7,066 nucleotides of DNA from Oscillospiraceae bacterium (GTDB lineage: Bacteria > Bacillota > Clostridia > Oscillospirales > Ruminococcaceae). The first letter of the stretch is position 1, and each line of letters begins with the position of its first letter. Below the pieces are notes generated by a model that had not been told where the DNA came from, made no database searches, and saw only the letters and a list, made by a program, of their open reading frames with translations. Where the stretch lies: positions 1 to 7,066 of the forward strand of contig JARBTU010000085.1 in assembly GCA_029240015.1 (NCBI GenBank), in the 5' to 3' direction. Positions 4,638-7,066 of the stretch are shown here, piece after piece. Both the position numbers and the translations under genes were made by a program.

Positions 4638-6248
4638 GTGAATGAGATGCATCTTTTATTGACACTTGCGTCTATCCTTGTTATTGTCGTGCTATTGGTT
4701 GTGTTTAAAAAATCGGCTGACTTTTCGGGAATCGTTGGCTTTGTGGTGATTTCAGCTGTGGTGATATTGTTCTTCAACACTTCTCTCGAAGTGGTTGCGC
4801 GTTCTGCTATAGCCGGATTTATCAAATCATTTTCAGTATCTTTAATCGTCGCAACATCCCTGCTTCAGATGGCTCTGATGGAAAAGAGCGGTGCGCTTAA
4901 GCGTATCATCATATTTATTAAAACCATCGCCAGTGATAACAAGGCCGTGCAAATTATGCTGATTAATATCGGTTTCGGCACGCTGATGGTTTCGGTTGGG
5001 GCGACCCCTGTTTCGTTGCTCCCCCCTATACTTCTCGCCATGGGATATTCTACCTATGTGGCTATTGCACTTCCTGCAATCGGATACGATTCTCTTTGTA
5101 CATATGCCCTGTTGGGTGCGCCGATTGTTGTATTCGTTGATATGGCAAACAGCTTTTTAAAAAATGCAGGGATTCTCTCTGCAGGAGCTGAAATAACCCT
5201 TTCACAAGTTGGCGGAATATTTGCCCACTTCTTGCCGCTCACATCCATTATGATTGGTATTTCCATGCTGTGGATTACAGGCAAATGGAAAGGCGTCAAA
5301 AAGGGACTTTTGCCATGTTTGGTAACCGGTGCGGTTGTCGGTTTCATTTCTTATTTTACAAGCAAAGTGGATAACTTGGTTGTTTTAACCGGTGTATTTT
5401 GCGGCGTGGGTGTTATCATTGCCATGCTTTGTTACCTCAAAATTACCGGAAAGAAAATTATTGACAAAAGTAAGCTCACTCAAGATGAACTGGACTATGA
5501 AAAGAAATATCCTTTGCTTAAAGCACTTTCCCCTTGGATTTTACTCATTGGTATTATCCTGATTTTAAACGTTCCTCAAGATATTTTCAACCAATTATAT
5601 CGAGTAATGCTGTTCCCAATTAAGGGACTCTCCGCGGATGGAATCCCAATCAACACGAGATTCTTATGGAATGCGTACACATGGATTTTAGTCAGCACGC
5701 TTCTTTCCATATTCATTCTTCGTCCTGACAAATCTCAGCTCAAAGATACATTTACTACATGGGGAAAGCGTGCACCAAGACCGGTTTTCGCTGCCGCTAT
5801 ATTCTTTGCAATCGGCGAAGTCATGAACATGTCCGGATTTAATATGGCATCCAAAACTTTCCAAACCGATAGCATGATTAAAGTATTGGCAGATGCTTCC
5901 GCAGACTTATTCCATTCGGCATACGGTGCAATTGCCGCATTCATTGGATTGTTCGGTGGATTTATTACAGGAAGCGAAGCCTCCACCATTGCAATGTTTG
6001 CAAAATACGCCATGACTACGGCAACAAACCTCGGATTAGGGCAAAAGAGCATTATAATCATCACGGCAGGTCTTGCTTTTGGCGGAGGATTGGCAAGCAT
6101 TATTTCCCCGGCAAAGCTACAAAATGCCGCTGCTTCAATTGATAAAATCGGAGAGGAAAACAAAGTAATCCGAACCGCTTTTGCTTTCTCAATGATTTTT
6201 ACCATTGTCACTTCCGCTTTTATTATGATTTTACTGAACATTATCTAA
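4638..6248 (+). CDS. Lactate permease (LctP/LldP)-family transporter
   Basis: A 536-residue, very hydrophobic protein with about 12-14 membrane helices, the size expected for the L-lactate permease family (PF02652-like). Supporting signatures are the early FSVSLIVATSLLQMALMEKSGALKRI (65-90), MVSVGATPVSLLPPILLAMGYS (117-138), and the C-terminal half with GLFGGFITGSEASTIAMFAKY (437-457) and GGGLASIISPAKLQNAAASI (482-501). The last two correspond to the TGS...F and ISP-x-x-(I/L/Q) segments of known lactate permeases. A hydrophilic loop at about 270-295 divides the two halves. The family imports lactate or glycolate with protons; the substrate of this member is not determined by the sequence. Start: GTG at 4638 or ATG at 4647; neither has a convincing Shine-Dalgarno sequence, so the first three residues are uncertain. 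It is monocistronic, divergent from azlCD, with a strong terminator after it. No lactate-oxidation (lutABC/lldD-type) gene is adjacent. Confidence 0.87.
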   Translation: MNEMHLLLTLASILVIVVLLVVFKKSADFSGIVGFVVISAVVILFFNTSLEVVARSAIAGFIKSFSVSLIVATSLLQMALMEKSGALKRIIIFIKTIASDNKAVQIMLINIGFGTLMVSVGATPVSLLPPILLAMGYSTYVAIALPAIGYDSLCTYALLGAPIVVFVDMANSFLKNAGILSAGAEITLSQVGGIFAHFLPLTSIMIGISMLWITGKWKGVKKGLLPCLVTGAVVGFISYFTSKVDNLVVLTGVFCGVGVIIAMLCYLKITGKKIIDKSKLTQDELDYEKKYPLLKALSPWILLIGIILILNVPQDIFNQLYRVMLFPIKGLSADGIPINTRFLWNAYTWILVSTLLSIFILRPDKSQLKDTFTTWGKRAPRPVFAAAIFFAIGEVMNMSGFNMASKTFQTDSMIKVLADASADLFHSAYGAIAAFIGLFGGFITGSEASTIAMFAKYAMTTATNLGLGQKSIIIITAGLAFGGGLASIISPAKLQNAAASIDKIGEENKVIRTAFAFSMIFTIVTSAFIMILLNII

Positions 6249-6266
6249 TTTTAAATAATCGCATTA

Positions 6267-6304
6267 AGAGGGCTAAATCCTGTATTTACAGGATTTAGCC
6301 CTCT
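6267..6304 (+). terminator. Intrinsic terminator of the permease gene
   Basis: A perfect 17-bp stem (6267-6283 with 6288-6304) closes a 4-nt loop and contains the GC-rich GAGGGC/GCCCTC. It starts 18 nt after the stop codon. The following T-run is short (AGTTTTG), but the hairpin is very stable. No gene is visible between it and 6447. Confidence 0.85.
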
Positions 6305-6341
6305 AGTTTTGTGAGAATAACAGATTTTTAAATTATGAATC

Positions 6342-6370
6342 TTGTATTAATAAATTCTTTATGATAAAAT
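6342..6370 (+). promoter_or_regulatory. Sigma-A-type promoter for the sigI-like gene
   Basis: TTGTAT (6342-6347), a 17-bp spacer and TAAAAT (6365-6370), with TGA directly before the -10 (extended -10). Predicted transcription begins near 6377, about 70 nt before the start codon. I could not see a SigI-type autoregulatory promoter, but its consensus is short and could be missed by eye. Confidence 0.6.
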
Positions 6371-6446
6371 AAGCTTGGTTAAGCATAAAAATTAATATAC
6401 CCTTTATTTTAAGGTATATAAAGATGCAGAAAAAGAAGGATCATAT

Positions 6447-7066
6447 ATGGTATCAATGGATGAAAAAGCAGTTAAAGCAAAAAATGACGATACATATCTA
6501 GCGTTATTTATTCAAGAAAACGAATCTTTTATTATTGGTCAAGCTAGCAAAAATGCGGGAAAATTCATAACTAAAAGTGATGACCAATGGTCGATATCAC
6601 TAAGTGCTTTTCATGAAGCAATTAAAACTTATTCGGAACAAAAAGGCCATTTCTATGCTTTTGCTCAACTGGTTATAAAAAGAAGGTTTATAGATTTTAC
6701 AAAAAAAGAGTCAAAGCATTATTGTGAAATATCAATTGATCCTTATTCATTTGAAAGTGGTGCAGATGAAGAAGATGATGACTCCCAAGTTAAGCGAGAG
6801 GTAGTTGCAAAATTAGTAACAACTCAAAGTGATGGTTCAAAGATGGAAATTGAAGCTATTTCAAAACTACTGAACGAATATGGCTTTACATTCTACGATT
6901 TAATTTCTGTTTCCCCCAAAGCAAAGAAAACTAAAGTTGTTTGTGCAAAAGCGATATCATATATTGTAAAAAATAATGAATTAATTATTCAAATGAGAAA
7001 GACAAAATTTCTCCCATTAAAAATAATTGAACAAAATTTAAAGCTACCCCGAAAAATATTAGAAAG
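6447..7066 (+). CDS. sigI: SigI-type alternative sigma factor, partial (3' end outside window)
   Basis: The frame from the ATG at 6447 is open for 206 codons to the window edge. AGAAGGA lies 6 nt upstream. The translation matches the SigI family of Bacillus and clostridia. SLSAFHEAIKTYSEQKGHFYAFAQLVIKRRFIDFTKKES (51-89) is the SigI form of the sigma region 2 core. Also matching are the acidic linker (105-113), ISKLLNEYGFTFYDLISVSPKAKKTK (138-163) and the C-terminal TKFLPLKIIEQNLKLPRKILE (186-206), which contains the start of the DNA-binding helix-turn-helix. Typical SigI is about 250 residues, so some 35-45 residues are missing. SigI is controlled by a membrane anti-sigma factor RsgI, usually encoded directly downstream. 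It responds to heat in Bacillus and to extracellular polysaccharides in Clostridium thermocellum; which applies here cannot be told. Region 2 ends in DFTKKES, where B. subtilis SigI has DYIRKEA. Confidence 0.9.
   Translation, partial: MVSMDEKAVKAKNDDTYLALFIQENESFIIGQASKNAGKFITKSDDQWSISLSAFHEAIKTYSEQKGHFYAFAQLVIKRRFIDFTKKESKHYCEISIDPYSFESGADEEDDDSQVKREVVAKLVTTQSDGSKMEIEAISKLLNEYGFTFYDLISVSPKAKKTKVVCAKAISYIVKNNELIIQMRKTKFLPLKIIEQNLKLPRKILE

Noticed and set aside
5735..6241. Open frame of 168 codons antisense to the permease gene (a similar shorter one is at 5054-5347)
   Set aside because: Lies wholly inside a well-supported transporter gene, has no Shine-Dalgarno sequence or family features, and its composition is that of a reverse-frame shadow.
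6395..6419. Imperfect hairpin ATATACC/GGTATAT in the sigI leader
   Set aside because: Only 7 AT-rich base pairs with an 11-nt loop; too weak to call a riboswitch, attenuator or operator.
6424..6501. Small ORF (25 codons) starting at ATG 6424 and overlapping the sigI start in another frame, with AAGG upstream
   Set aside because: Very short, lysine-rich by composition and without recognisable features; translational coupling is possible but cannot be supported from sequence alone.
1..7066. CRISPR array, insertion sequence, tRNA/rRNA, phage or toxin–antitoxin genes
   Set aside because: No regularly spaced short repeats with unique spacers, transposase motifs, tRNA cloverleaf or phage-type genes were seen; the only array is the protein-coding 126-nt repeat.

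Overview
The window looks like an ordinary chromosomal segment of an AT-rich, endospore-forming Firmicute, most likely a clostridium-type anaerobe. The evidence is a complete spoIIGA–sigE sporulation operon with a perfect Spo0A box in its promoter, a SigI-type sigma factor, AGGAGG-type ribosome binding sites, and intrinsic terminators between genes. I do not recognise the species. I see no mobile element, CRISPR array, rRNA/tRNA or obvious defence system.

Layout. Positions 1-503 (+) hold the C-terminal end of a surface protein built from cell-wall-binding repeats with an exact 126-nt period. A bidirectional terminator (502-537) separates it from the convergent spoIIG operon (542-2173, minus): spoIIGA, a membrane aspartic protease, and sigE, the mother-cell sporulation sigma factor that it matures. 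The operon's promoter (2220-2253) has the spoIIG architecture of a perfect -10 and a Spo0A box replacing a normal -35. Next comes a membrane-anchored NERD-domain protein (2333-2983, minus) with its own terminator. A divergent DUF378 small membrane protein follows (3111-3317, +), then a second bidirectional terminator.

The right half concerns transport. azlC and azlD (4420-3369, minus, overlapping by one base) encode a two-component branched-chain amino acid exporter. It is divergent from a lactate-permease-family transporter (4638-6248, +). Their shared 217-nt intergenic region holds promoters for both directions and two perfect palindromes of 13 and 18 bp that are good operator candidates. 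After a strong hairpin terminator, a sigI-like sigma factor gene begins at 6447 and runs off the right edge.

Functionally the window is a set of independent short transcription units. Only spoIIGA–sigE and azlC–azlD are clear operons. The most useful observations are the preserved Spo0A-type promoter, the absence of the usual ftsZ/sigG neighbours of spoIIG, the two palindromes, the near-direct repeat flanking the NERD gene and the cysteine-rich wall-binding repeats. I found no convincing new biological system.
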